This document shows positions 1 through 7,266 of a DNA stretch of 13,991 nt, piece by piece. The notes below the pieces were generated by a model, which was given only the letters and a program-made list of their open reading frames with translations, was not told the origin of the DNA and searched no databases. Numbering within the stretch: the stretch's first letter is position 1; each line of letters starts with the position of its first letter. Position numbers and translations under genes: made by a program. The DNA is from Acidilobaceae archaeon (lineage in GTDB: Archaea; Thermoproteota; Thermoprotei_A; Sulfolobales; Acidilobaceae): contig JALWGG010000262.1 of the NCBI GenBank assembly GCA_027013765.1, forward strand, positions 1 through 13,991, read 5' to 3'.

Positions 1-1
1 G

Positions 2-1045
2 GATAAGGTGGAGGGCCTGAGGAGGGCCCTTGAAGAGGCTTCAAGAGGAGGCCTGGCAGAGGGGGTCGAGAGGCTCATATCCAGGGGGCTTGTTAGGAGG
101 AGTAGGGTGAAGAGGACAGTCATGAAGCTTGTAGATGATCCCGGAAGGATCCTTGAGAGGACCTCAGTGGAGGCGTCGAGGCTCACGCATGAAATGCTAG
201 CCACTGGCGAGTGGAGGCGTTTCAGGTTCAGGCCATACAACATAGCGGCTGAGCCCCCACGCGTGCTCCCGGCAAGGATACACTTCCTAACAGACTTCAT
301 AGAGATGTTAAGGGACCTGATGAGGGAGATGGGATTCAAGGAGGCCAGGGGCCCGGTAGTCGAGCTGGAGCTATTCAACTTCGACATGCTATTCCAGGCC
401 CAGGACCATCCGGCAAGGGAGATACATGACACCCTATGGATCAAGGAACCCAGCAAGGCTAGCATAGAGGAGTATAGGGACGTGGTGGAGAGGGCAAGGA
501 CGGCGCATGAGGAGGGTTGGGGCTATAAGTGGAGCCCCGAGATAGCGGCACGCCTAGTACTCAGGAGCCAGACGACCAGCGTCTCTGCAAGGATCCTGGC
601 AAGCAAGCCCAAGCCCCCGATAAGGTTCTTCACACTCGGCAGGGTGTATAGGAGTGACGTGGTCGACGCGACCCACCTGCCAGAATTCCACCAGCTTGAC
701 GGCATAGAGGGGTACAACGGCTATACATTCAGGGAGCTACTAGGGACCCTCAGGGAATTGTTCGAGAGGCTGGGGCTCCAGGTCAGGTTTAAACCAGCAT
801 ACTTCCCATTCACAGAGCCTAGCGTGGAGGGCTACGTGCGCCTGCCAAATGGCAAGTGGCTTGAACTATTCGGGGCAGGGCTCTTCAGGCCCGAGGTCCT
901 CTACATGGCTGGCATAGACTATCCCGTGGGCGCGTGGGGGTTCGGGGTCGAGAGGCTGGCAGCGGCATTCTATGGGATCAGCGATATAAGGATGCTGTAC
1001 ACCAGGGATATAGACTATATAAGATCCTTCCCCGTGAGGGTGTAG
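2..1045 (+). CDS. pheS: Phenylalanyl-tRNA synthetase alpha subunit (5' end outside window)
   Basis: Catalytic subunit of the alpha2-beta2 class II enzyme that charges tRNA-Phe with phenylalanine in the cytoplasm. The frame is open to the left edge, so the N-terminus is missing. The 347 residues seen fall well short of the roughly 460-500 usual in archaea, so perhaps 110-150 residues (the N-terminal helical/HTH part) lie outside. Counting from the GTG at position 8, motif 1 and the substrate region lie at about 94-138, with GPVVELELFNFDMLF followed by QDHPARE. The RSQTT segment is at 187-191. Motif 2 is at 207-228 (RVYRSD, then THLPEFHQ). Motif 3 is at 309-327 (AWGFGVERLAAAFYGISDIR). The GTG at position 8 is only the first possible start inside the window, not the real one. 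pheT begins 3 nt after the stop, and its ribosome binding site lies inside the end of this gene, so the two are translated from one mRNA. Confidence 0.97.
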   Translation, partial: DKVEGLRRALEEASRGGLAEGVERLISRGLVRRSRVKRTVMKLVDDPGRILERTSVEASRLTHEMLATGEWRRFRFRPYNIAAEPPRVLPARIHFLTDFIEMLRDLMREMGFKEARGPVVELELFNFDMLFQAQDHPAREIHDTLWIKEPSKASIEEYRDVVERARTAHEEGWGYKWSPEIAARLVLRSQTTSVSARILASKPKPPIRFFTLGRVYRSDVVDATHLPEFHQLDGIEGYNGYTFRELLGTLRELFERLGLQVRFKPAYFPFTEPSVEGYVRLPNGKWLELFGAGLFRPEVLYMAGIDYPVGAWGFGVERLAAAFYGISDIRMLYTRDIDYIRSFPVRV

Positions 1046-1048
1046 AGA

Positions 1049-2692
1049 ATGCCAGTGGTCAGGTTCAGGAGGGAGAGGATCCTGGAGTACACGGGATCGG
1101 GTAGCGTGGAGGAGCTTGCCGAGGACCTCTTCAGGCTTAAATGCGAGGCCGAGGAGGTAGAGGGGTACATAGAGGTCGAGGTAAACCCTGACAGGCCCGA
1201 CATGTATGCCATCGAGGGGATAGCAAGGGCCGTCAGGGGCATAAGGAGGCTTGAGAAGGGCTGGACAATGCCTCCAGTAAGGGAGTCTGGCATAAGGCTC
1301 CACGTCGACCCGCCAGCGGGGAGGCCCTATATAGCGGCTGCAGTCGTCTACAACTACAGGGTCACGGAGGAGGACCTGGAGGACCTTATACAGTTCCAGG
1401 AGAAGCTCCACGACACCATAGGGAGGAGGCGTAGGAAGATAGCAATAGGCTTCCACGACCTATCAAAGCTCCCACACAATGAACTATACTATAGGGAGCT
1501 GGGGCTAGATACCAAGATGAAGCCCCTAGGCCTGGATGTAGAGGTGGAGGCTTCATGGGTGCTCGGGAACACCGAGCAGGGCAGGAAGTATGGGGGGCTA
1601 TCACTCTCCAAGACGGGGCACCCATTCCTACTATCGGGGCCCCAAGTCATAGCCATGCCCCCCGTGATCAATAGCAACATAACCGCGGTAGAGCCGGGGA
1701 CCAGGGACCTCTTCATAGACGTTACAGGCACAGACGAGCGCCTTGTATACAAGGTCCTCGACCTGATCGTCACAACACTATCCTACAGGGAGGGCGTTGA
1801 GGTAGGACTGGTGGAGGTTTCAGGAGCACCAGCAGGTAGGACGCCGATACTGCGCGGCGAGGCAAGGAGGATCCCTGCAGGCTATGTGAACAAGGTGCTT
1901 GGGACGAGCCTGGATGCGGGGGCGATTGCAGAGCTCATAGGGTATATGAGGCATAATGCGGAGGCGGCTGGCGGAGAGGTCCTTGTAGAGGTCCCCCCAT
2001 TCAGGGTAGACATACTCAGGGACATAGACCTGGTGGAGGATGTAGCAATAGCCATAGGGTATGAGGAGCTGGGGCCAAGCCCTCCCAAGCTATACATGAA
2101 GGGGGAGCTACTGCCGGAGACGAGGCTTGCCAGGAGGATTAGAGAGCTGCTAGTAGGCCTAGGCTTCACGGAGGTGCTGCAGCTGACACTGATAAGCCCA
2201 AGGCTAGCATCACTAGCACCAGAGGGCCTGGTCGAGGTCTCCAACCCAGTCCAGGAGGAGTACAGTATACTGAGGGGTAGCCTAATACCAAGCCTTATAG
2301 CCACTGCAAAAGCCAATATCCACAGGAATAAACCAATCAAGTTCTTCGAGATAGGAGTAACTGTTTCGAGAGGCGGTAACGGGCTGGTCGAGGACCTTAG
2401 GCTAGGCATGGCGTTAATGGATGATGAGGCCAGCTATGAGGACCTCCAGGCCCCACTCTACACACTCCTACGCCTACTAGGAATAGACTTCACCGTAAAA
2501 CCTGGTAAGCACCCAGTATTAATGAGTGGGAGGACGGCCATAATAGAGAGCGGCGGGGAGCTGGGATGGATCGGGGAGGTGGATCCAGGAGTACTGGAGA
2601 GGGAGGGGATAACATACCCCCTAGTAGTGGCGGAGCTGAGTATAGACAAGATGAAATCCAGGATACAAGGCCAGAACACCCAATACCCCTAG
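1049..2692 (+). CDS. pheT: Phenylalanyl-tRNA synthetase beta subunit, archaeal type
   Basis: Structural, tRNA-binding and editing subunit of phenylalanyl-tRNA synthetase. At 547 residues it has the length of the archaeal/eukaryal form, which lacks the N-terminal EMAP-like tRNA-binding domain of the roughly 800-residue bacterial protein. The N-terminal B1-like part covers about 1-90 (NPDRPDMYAIEGIARAVRG at 46-64). The B3/B4 editing domain covers about 95-265. The B5 domain, about 270-340, contains PPFRVDILRDIDLVEDVA at 316-333 with the acidic Mg-binding positions. The catalytic-like B6/B7 domain runs from about 355 to 533. ATG 1049 is preceded by GGGTG (1038-1042) at 6 nt. About 14 residues (533-547) follow the expected end of the fold. 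The last 127 nt overlap the mptA frame. Confidence 0.96.
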   Translation: MPVVRFRRERILEYTGSGSVEELAEDLFRLKCEAEEVEGYIEVEVNPDRPDMYAIEGIARAVRGIRRLEKGWTMPPVRESGIRLHVDPPAGRPYIAAAVVYNYRVTEEDLEDLIQFQEKLHDTIGRRRRKIAIGFHDLSKLPHNELYYRELGLDTKMKPLGLDVEVEASWVLGNTEQGRKYGGLSLSKTGHPFLLSGPQVIAMPPVINSNITAVEPGTRDLFIDVTGTDERLVYKVLDLIVTTLSYREGVEVGLVEVSGAPAGRTPILRGEARRIPAGYVNKVLGTSLDAGAIAELIGYMRHNAEAAGGEVLVEVPPFRVDILRDIDLVEDVAIAIGYEELGPSPPKLYMKGELLPETRLARRIRELLVGLGFTEVLQLTLISPRLASLAPEGLVEVSNPVQEEYSILRGSLIPSLIATAKANIHRNKPIKFFEIGVTVSRGGNGLVEDLRLGMALMDDEASYEDLQAPLYTLLRLLGIDFTVKPGKHPVLMSGRTAIIESGGELGWIGEVDPGVLEREGITYPLVVAELSIDKMKSRIQGQNTQYP

Positions 2693-3501
2693 ACCTTGTA
2701 GGGTTCAAGGGTGTAAGGCGTAGGGTCGTGATCAAGAGCCCAAAGGGCCCGATAAGCCTGGACCTTGAGCTAGACATTCTAGTAGGCATCAACGGGGATA
2801 GGAGGGGGGCCCACCTCTCCAGGAATATAGAGGCTATTAGAGACGCTATAGAGACGCCCAGGGAGGCGGGATACCTTGAGGAGTACCTAGAGAAGGTTGC
2901 ACACTCCCTGTTAAACAGGCACGGATACGCCGATAAGGCTAGGGTTAGTGCAAAGACCCGGTACTACGTTGATGTGGAGTACTCTGGGATACGTGGGGAG
3001 GGGCCTGTAGAGCGTGAGATAACGGGGGAGGTGCACAGGGACGGCTCAAGGAGGTGGAGAGTGTCTGTAACAGTGTATGGGATGACCGTATGCCCGAGCG
3101 CCCAGGCCACCATATCAAGGATCCTAGGACTGAACCCCTCAGAGGCTCCAAGCCATAGCCAGAAAGCCGTTCTGAGGGGCACGGTAGAGACCCGGGGAGC
3201 CTTCGTCAGGGTTGAGAGGATAGCTAGGGCGCTATTCTCAAGCTTCTCAGCCCCCACAATAACACTATTAAAGAGGAGGGATGAAGCCAGGCTAATAATA
3301 GAGGCGTTCAAGAACCCGGTCTTCGTCGAGGACCTCGTGAGAAGGGCCATAGTAAACATAGCCTCAAAACTCTATGCTGAGGGGATCAAGGATGCTGTAA
3401 TAGAGGTGGAGGCAAACAGTATAGAGAGTATCCATCCCCACAACGTCTACGCATATAAGAGGATCACGCTAGACGAGTTCTACATTACTCCTCAAGCTTG
3501 A
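2566..3501 (+). CDS. mptA: GTP cyclohydrolase MptA (GTP cyclohydrolase IV / FolE2 family)
   Basis: Metal-dependent GTP cyclohydrolase that starts archaeal pterin synthesis, converting GTP to 7,8-dihydroneopterin 2',3'-cyclic phosphate (family knowledge). Family marks, numbered from ATG 2566, are IQDTRPEHPIPLDLVGFKGV at 31-50, RGAHLSRN at 80-87, TVCPSAQ at 174-180 with candidate metal ligand C176, SHSQK at 196-200 with H197, and ESIHPHN at 287-293. Similarity to MptA/FolE2 seems to begin only near residue 31. Residues 1-30 are Gly/Ser-rich and are encoded entirely within the end of pheT in another frame. The only ATG, GTG or TTG in frame before the conserved region is ATG 2566, which has no GGTG-type ribosome site. 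Either the protein carries a 30-residue junk-like extension, or it starts at a non-standard codon near 2656 (ATC), or a base is wrong near 2653. Function is sure; the start is not. Confidence 0.88.
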   Translation: MDRGGGSRSTGEGGDNIPPSSGGAEYRQDEIQDTRPEHPIPLDLVGFKGVRRRVVIKSPKGPISLDLELDILVGINGDRRGAHLSRNIEAIRDAIETPREAGYLEEYLEKVAHSLLNRHGYADKARVSAKTRYYVDVEYSGIRGEGPVEREITGEVHRDGSRRWRVSVTVYGMTVCPSAQATISRILGLNPSEAPSHSQKAVLRGTVETRGAFVRVERIARALFSSFSAPTITLLKRRDEARLIIEAFKNPVFVEDLVRRAIVNIASKLYAEGIKDAVIEVEANSIESIHPHNVYAYKRITLDEFYITPQA

Positions 3502-4285
3502 ACCCTCTAGAATCCACTCCAGCGGCAGCCTGTATAACACCCCATTCATCAACCACGCCAACAACCTCCCTCCCGACATTGATCACAGTGACCTCCGTAT
3601 CCTTGTCCAACATGATCTTTGCCACCCTATCTATAGAATACTCTGGCGAGGCAAAAGCCTCGACAGGATTAACCACGTCGTGGATCTCCTCGTTAATAGC
3701 ATGCATGCCATACTCGGCTAGTGCATGTATTATCTCTTTGGAGGGTATCACGCCCCTAATCGTCCTCCCAGCCTCGGTAACTAGAACACTCCTCACATTG
3801 TAGGTCCTCATAGCCTTAATAGCGTCATACAGCCTGGCCTCTATATCAACAGCTGGGTAGAGCTTGGTGGAATAGTGTAGGGCGGGCTTCGGCAGCTCTC
3901 CAACCTCTATAGCCCTTAGCAGCCCCCTAACGGTGAAGATTCCAAGAAACTCTCTAGAATCAACCACGACGAAGTCTATGCTAGCCTTGTGCATTATCTT
4001 TGCTACATCTATAATTGGTGACCCGCCGTTGACTAGCGGGGGTTTAATGGTTCTAAGGGACGAGGAGCGTATTGAGTCGAAGGATACCGAGTTCACTAGG
4101 AATGACTCCATCTTATAGACTATATCCACGATATAATCGATAGTGACGAAGCCCTCAACACCCCTAACCATGACCCTCCTAACCCTATGCTTATCCATTA
4201 CATTCAATATATCTGCAAGCCCCGACTCAGGGCCCACTGAGAGTATTGGATGTGTGCTGTAGTCCTCTACAGCATCTTTAAGCAT
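3485..4285 (-). CDS. Protein with four CBS domains (two Bateman modules)
   Basis: Soluble protein of 266 residues made almost wholly of four CBS repeats, at about 8-58, 75-127, 139-190 and 203-255. Recognisable repeat ends are HRVRRVMVRGVEGFVTIDYIVDIV (residues 33-56), IDFVVVDSREFLGIFTVRGLL, YNVRSVLVTEAG-RTIRGVIPSKEII and TEVTVINVGREVVGVVDEWGVI (230-251). CBS pairs usually bind adenine nucleotides such as AMP, ATP or S-adenosylmethionine. No catalytic, transport or DNA-binding domain is attached, so it is probably a stand-alone sensor or a regulatory partner; its target cannot be read from the sequence. The ATG start has GGGTG about 9 nt upstream. The gene converges on mptA and the two ends overlap by 17 nt. 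It lies downstream of the GNAT gene on the same strand but behind a 150-bp AT-rich gap, so it probably has its own promoter. Confidence 0.9.
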   Translation of the reverse strand: MLKDAVEDYSTHPILSVGPESGLADILNVMDKHRVRRVMVRGVEGFVTIDYIVDIVYKMESFLVNSVSFDSIRSSSLRTIKPPLVNGGSPIIDVAKIMHKASIDFVVVDSREFLGIFTVRGLLRAIEVGELPKPALHYSTKLYPAVDIEARLYDAIKAMRTYNVRSVLVTEAGRTIRGVIPSKEIIHALAEYGMHAINEEIHDVVNPVEAFASPEYSIDRVAKIMLDKDTEVTVINVGREVVGVVDEWGVIQAAAGVDSRGFKLEE

Positions 4286-4435
4286 CTAAATCTACACCCT
4301 ACTAGCGAATAAGCTCCATTCATTATCTATGATATATGGGTGCTAATAAGTTTTTAAGAACCAGCAATTGTATCGAGAATCTATACATTATAATTATATA
4401 TGACTTAACATAGCAATATTAATGTAGAATATCCA
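4286..4435 (-). promoter_or_regulatory. AT-rich intergenic region with likely promoter of the CBS gene
   Basis: This 150-bp gap is much richer in A and T than its surroundings. Read on the minus strand, a TATA-like segment CTTAAAAACTT lies at 4348-4358. A start about 26 bases downstream would give a leader of roughly 45 nt that includes the GGGTG ribosome site before ATG 4285. A second candidate, CATATATCA, lies near 4331-4339. No coding frame, tRNA or clear hairpin is visible. The region must also hold the 3' end of the GNAT transcript, but I see no clear T-tract terminator on that strand. Confidence 0.4.
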
Positions 4436-4948
4436 TTAGCCGTTGATCGGGCTCAGGTCTAGGCCTAGCTCTAGCATATCACCATAATTATTCTCTATAG
4501 TGAATCCAGCCTTCCTGGCGAGCCTAAGCGCCCTATAGTTACCCGGCATCACATAGGCCTTAGCCCTTCTGATCCCAGCTATTCTAGCAGCCTTCAAGAG
4601 CGCCATGGTCAACGCCCTCCCCACTCCCATACCCTGGAACTCGTCATGGACGACAACCCCCACCTCAGCCGTATCGCCAGTGGCAGGGACGGCCTCAGCT
4701 ACTCCAATGACCCTGCCTCCAGCCTCAGCTATTATGACTATCCCCTGCGAGTCGAATACCCTCTCTATGTATGGCCTGGGATCCTTAACTATACTCATAA
4801 ACCTGCTATATAGGGTCTCACTTGAGAGGCTCCTATAGAAGTCCTCGATCCTACCAGCCTCACCTCTGCAGGCGCCCCTTATACGGACCTCCAACGGCCC
4901 TATCCTGCCATGCCACAGGTCTACTCCACAAAGGTCCCTTAGCGTCAA
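4436..4948 (-). CDS. GNAT-family N-acetyltransferase, possibly Pat-like protein acetyltransferase
   Basis: Acetyl-CoA-dependent acetyltransferase of up to 170 residues. The fold begins near residue 20 (VRIRGACRGE). SLSSETLYSRF (40-50) resembles the N-terminal helix region of GNAT proteins related to protein acetyltransferase Pat. Motif A with the pyrophosphate-binding loop is EFQGMGVGRAL at 103-112. Motif B, PGNYRALRLARKAGF, is at 135-149. The substrate is unknown; archaeal Pat is known to acetylate the chromatin protein Alba, but assigning that here is inference. The longest frame uses TTG at 4948, directly preceded by an in-frame TGA. A TTG at 4894 would give 152 residues and fits the usual GNAT start better. 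Neither has a clear ribosome site. The only TATA-like sequence upstream (about 4961-4970) would place the transcript start near 4940, also favouring the shorter form. It diverges from the sugar-kinase operon. Confidence 0.85.
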   Translation of the reverse strand: MTLRDLCGVDLWHGRIGPLEVRIRGACRGEAGRIEDFYRSLSSETLYSRFMSIVKDPRPYIERVFDSQGIVIIAEAGGRVIGVAEAVPATGDTAEVGVVVHDEFQGMGVGRALTMALLKAARIAGIRRAKAYVMPGNYRALRLARKAGFTIENNYGDMLELGLDLSPING

Positions 4949-5003
4949 TCAGGCAGCCCCTATGTATATTGCTCCTGTGCCCCGCCCCTGACACCCTGCA
5001 GTC

Positions 5004-5033
5004 ATCCCAGCCCGCTGACACGGGCCCTGGGAT
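5004..5033. other. Strong GC-rich inverted repeat (hairpin) in the divergent region
   Basis: ATCCCAG (5004-5010) pairs with CTGGGAT (5027-5033). Directly inside, CCCG (5011-5014) pairs with CGGG (5021-5024), leaving a 6-base loop and a two-base CC bulge on the 3' side. This gives 11 base pairs. It could be a dyad operator for a dimeric repressor, or a folded 5' element in an RNA. It lies about 55 bases from the GNAT start and 110 bases from the kinase start. Nothing in the sequence decides between these. Confidence 0.45.
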
Positions 5034-5100
5034 CCTGCGGGCTCTTCCAGCGGGGCCATATAAGATAGTATACTTACAGGGTTAAAGTTGTTCCCATCCA

Positions 5101-5112
5101 CCTAAATATACT
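5101..5112 (+). promoter_or_regulatory. Candidate TATA box of the kinase operon
   Basis: CCTAAATATACT on the plus strand lies about 26 bases before position 5132. A transcript starting there would have a short leader of about 14 nt with the GGTG ribosome site (5136-5139) six bases before GTG 5146. A second AT-rich stretch near 5119-5127 is too close to the start codon to serve. Confidence 0.4.
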
Positions 5113-5145
5113 CGATACGCAATATACACTATGCAGGTGTAGTTT

Positions 5146-6378
5146 GTGGAGCATTGCAGGGAGAAAGCTATAGAGGCGCTGGGGAATTCTGGGCTGGCGA
5201 GGGTATGCGGAGATGCTAGGATGCTGGAATGCATGGAGTGGGGAGACTCGATAATAATCAAGGCTAGTGCATGCGGCAAATCAGCATACCTGATAAAGGT
5301 TGGGCGCGGGGTGGGGGCCCTTATCAGGGACCTGGTTAGCGGCAGGATGCCGGGTGTTAGAGGATGCATGGAGCAGGCAAGCCTGGACATAATAGGTTTT
5401 GGGGTTAGGAGTGTGATAGCAACCCTCAACGGGAAGCTTGTAAAGGTGAACCTAGTCTCTGTAGAAGACAACCTTGAGGATAAGGTGCTGAGGTACCTGG
5501 ATAGGAGGGCCCCCGAGATCTCGCCAGGCTACGTATGCTCCATCAGATATGACAATATACTGGCAGGCATCATCACGAGGAGGATGGGAGAGAGGCCCCT
5601 GGCAGTGGACTATATAGAATATGCCAGGAAGGCGCTATCGGGCAGCGTAGAGGAGCCCAGCCTCAACAAGATGCTGGGCAGGAGCATAGCCCTGCTGCAT
5701 AACACGCTATACCAGTGTAGAGAGGAGTGGTGCAAACCATCAAATGCCACGGCAACACACGTAGAATCATGGATAAACCGTGTAAAGGCTAGGGCCAGGA
5801 TCATAAAGGGGATGGCCGAGGGCCAGGATAGGCTCCAAATGCTTGAGGCTGCCGATGCACTTGAAGAGATGGCTGGGTGGATGTATGAATATACCAACAC
5901 CATAATAGGTGACGTGATAATGAGGATACATGGAGACCTGCACCTATACCAGGCATACATTGACGGCGACAGTATATACTTCACAGACTTCGAGGGGGAG
6001 CCCTATAGGGAGCCCGCTAGGAGGGACGAGCTGGAGCCCCCGATAAGGGATATCGCATCTATTGCTAGGAGCATATGGTATGCCACAGCGCTGGCAGGCA
6101 TGGACTCAGGTATGAGTGCTGAGGACGCCTCGATCGAGGCTGTGGAGAAGCTAGCTGGCTGGAGGAGCAATGTGATCAATAATATGATAGACGAGTATAG
6201 GAGTAGTGTATACAAGGAGTTGTGGCCGAGAGGATGGGAGGGGAAAATGCTATTCTGGCTCGTTGAGAGGGCAAGCTATGAACTTGTATATGAAGTCATA
6301 GAATCCACGGGGCTACACCATATACCGCTTAACGCGATCCTAAAGCTTAGAGACTCATGGCCCCGGATATACTGGTGA
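5146..6378 (+). CDS. Maltokinase-like / aminoglycoside-phosphotransferase-fold sugar kinase
   Basis: Cytoplasmic ATP-dependent kinase of 410 residues with the protein-kinase-like phosphotransferase fold. The C-terminal lobe carries the maltokinase signature. The catalytic loop is IHGDLHLYQ at 261-269 (base D264). The metal-binding segment is DFEGEP at 281-286, followed by RDELEPPIRDIASIARSIWYA (293-313). Maltokinases convert maltose plus ATP to maltose 1-phosphate, usually in the trehalose-to-glycan route, and are about 430-460 residues long. The N-terminal lobe (1-150) is divergent, so the sugar may differ. Start is GTG 5146, with an in-frame TAG just upstream and GGTG six bases before it; no ATG lies nearby. 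The next gene begins 6 nt after the stop, and a ROK glucokinase follows. No trehalose synthase or maltosyltransferase (GlgE) gene is in the window. Family is firm; the substrate is inferred. Confidence 0.78.
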   Translation: MEHCREKAIEALGNSGLARVCGDARMLECMEWGDSIIIKASACGKSAYLIKVGRGVGALIRDLVSGRMPGVRGCMEQASLDIIGFGVRSVIATLNGKLVKVNLVSVEDNLEDKVLRYLDRRAPEISPGYVCSIRYDNILAGIITRRMGERPLAVDYIEYARKALSGSVEEPSLNKMLGRSIALLHNTLYQCREEWCKPSNATATHVESWINRVKARARIIKGMAEGQDRLQMLEAADALEEMAGWMYEYTNTIIGDVIMRIHGDLHLYQAYIDGDSIYFTDFEGEPYREPARRDELEPPIRDIASIARSIWYATALAGMDSGMSAEDASIEAVEKLAGWRSNVINNMIDEYRSSVYKELWPRGWEGKMLFWLVERASYELVYEVIESTGLHHIPLNAILKLRDSWPRIYW

Positions 6379-6384
6379 CTATTC

Positions 6385-7266
6385 ATGCCCCACAGGGCAG
6401 TGTTTAGGCTAATCCATAAGAGGGTTTCCGAGGACGGCGTCGAGAAGGTGTCAAGCCTGCTCCACGGGGAGACATATAGGATAACAGTATACAGGGTTGA
6501 GGGCCTAGATCTTATAGTACAGAGGGTAGGATACGCGGATGCCGAGAGGGCCTCTGGACCGCTGGAGATAGCCCCAGCCCCCTGGAGGACCTATTGCAGG
6601 TGGCATGACGGCCCGCTGGATAAGAGGGACAACCCCTGGGAGAGGATATACTGTACAGAGGAGGCGGAGGGCTACTGCAGGGTACATAAGAGGAGCCTGA
6701 GGAGCCTCTATGAGATCTGCATGAGCCTCAGATCCCCCAAATCCCTGGAGGCGTGCAGGGCCCTGGATAGGGAGGTCAAGGCAGAGTACACCCTCTACAT
6801 GATCCACACGGGCGGGAAGGGCCTTAAGGTGGGCGTCACAAGGTCCTTTAGGCTGCTTGAGAGGATCGCGGAGCAGCAACACAGCGTAGCGACCGTGCTA
6901 GGGGTCTATGACAGTGCATACAGGGCTAGAATGGCTGAGACGCATGTATCAAAGTCGGGGATGGCCGTGGAGAGGGGTGTAAAGAGGCTGAGAAGGCCCG
7001 ACCCAGGCCAGGGGGTACACCTGCTCTCATGGATTGCCGAGAAGGTTTCAGGGGTGCTAGGTACCTCGTGGAGCGGCCGCCTATTCAGGGTGAAGCCTGC
7101 CCAGGAAGTGTTTCACGCAGTCCAGGCTAGCCCCTACAAGATCCCCGGTAGCAGGTTCGAGCCCCGCACGTATTGGGGCGGCATCCTGGTGGCGCATAGT
7201 GGGGGAAGGCTTATAGCCTTGAAGGAAAGGGAGATGCTCCACAAGGATAGCCTGGTGATACCTTGA
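6385..7266 (+). CDS. DUF2797-family protein with Cys/His cluster and GIY-YIG-like segment
   Basis: Uncharacterised protein of 293 residues that I place in the DUF2797 family. The first half has a putative metal site: C71-x2-H74 ... C90-x7-C98-x2-H101, with further Cys at 112 and 124. The second half contains YTLYMIHTGGKGLKVGVTR (135-153), RLLERIAEQQ (156-165) and YRARMAETHV (179-188). The order of Tyr, KVGVTR, an Arg and a later Glu (E185) resembles the beta-hairpin, Arg and Glu of GIY-YIG nucleases. Whether it cuts DNA is not shown. No signal peptide or membrane segment is seen. ATG 6385 follows GGTG (6374-6377, overlapping the previous stop) by 7 nt. The end overlaps the ROK gene by four bases, so it is co-translated between two sugar kinases, although its sequence offers no link to sugar metabolism. 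Confidence 0.75.
   Translation: MPHRAVFRLIHKRVSEDGVEKVSSLLHGETYRITVYRVEGLDLIVQRVGYADAERASGPLEIAPAPWRTYCRWHDGPLDKRDNPWERIYCTEEAEGYCRVHKRSLRSLYEICMSLRSPKSLEACRALDREVKAEYTLYMIHTGGKGLKVGVTRSFRLLERIAEQQHSVATVLGVYDSAYRARMAETHVSKSGMAVERGVKRLRRPDPGQGVHLLSWIAEKVSGVLGTSWSGRLFRVKPAQEVFHAVQASPYKIPGSRFEPRTYWGGILVAHSGGRLIALKEREMLHKDSLVIP
7254..7257 (+). promoter_or_regulatory. Ribosome binding site fixing the TTG start of the ROK gene
   Basis: GGTG lies five bases before TTG 7263, inside the end of the DUF2797 gene. The following TTGA is both stop and start. The same GGTG-plus-5-to-7 spacing occurs before nine other genes here. Confidence 0.65.

Larger units (their letters stand above)
4949..5145. promoter_or_regulatory. 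Divergent intergenic region between the GNAT gene and the kinase operon
   Basis: About 197 bp between divergently transcribed genes. The left two thirds (to about 5060) is GC-rich and carries a strong hairpin, which is unusual for archaeal promoter DNA. The right third is AT-rich and holds the likely plus-strand promoter. No convincing coding frame is present: a plus-strand open frame crosses it from inside the GNAT gene but resembles no protein and has no ribosome site. No tRNA fold was seen. Confidence 0.45.

Noticed and set aside
866..1456. Long minus-strand open frame of 196 codons across the pheS/pheT junction, and similar ones at 1489-1773 and 1882-2409
   Set aside because: They are Pro- or Ser-rich mirror images of AGG- and GAG-rich coding DNA, resemble no family, and lie wholly inside well-identified genes.
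4990..5020. Two CTGA motifs (in CCCTGACACC and CGCTGACACG) as D boxes of a C/D sRNA
   Set aside because: No matching C boxes with proper spacing on either strand.
4822..5085. Plus-strand open frame running from inside the GNAT gene into the divergent gap
   Set aside because: No ribosome site, no recognisable protein, and it is mostly antisense to the GNAT gene and the GC-rich hairpin.
7146..7166. tRNA-like T-arm sequence (GGTTCGAGCCCC)
   Set aside because: It is inside the conserved reading frame of the DUF2797 gene, the stem has a mismatch, and no acceptor, D or anticodon arms fit around it.
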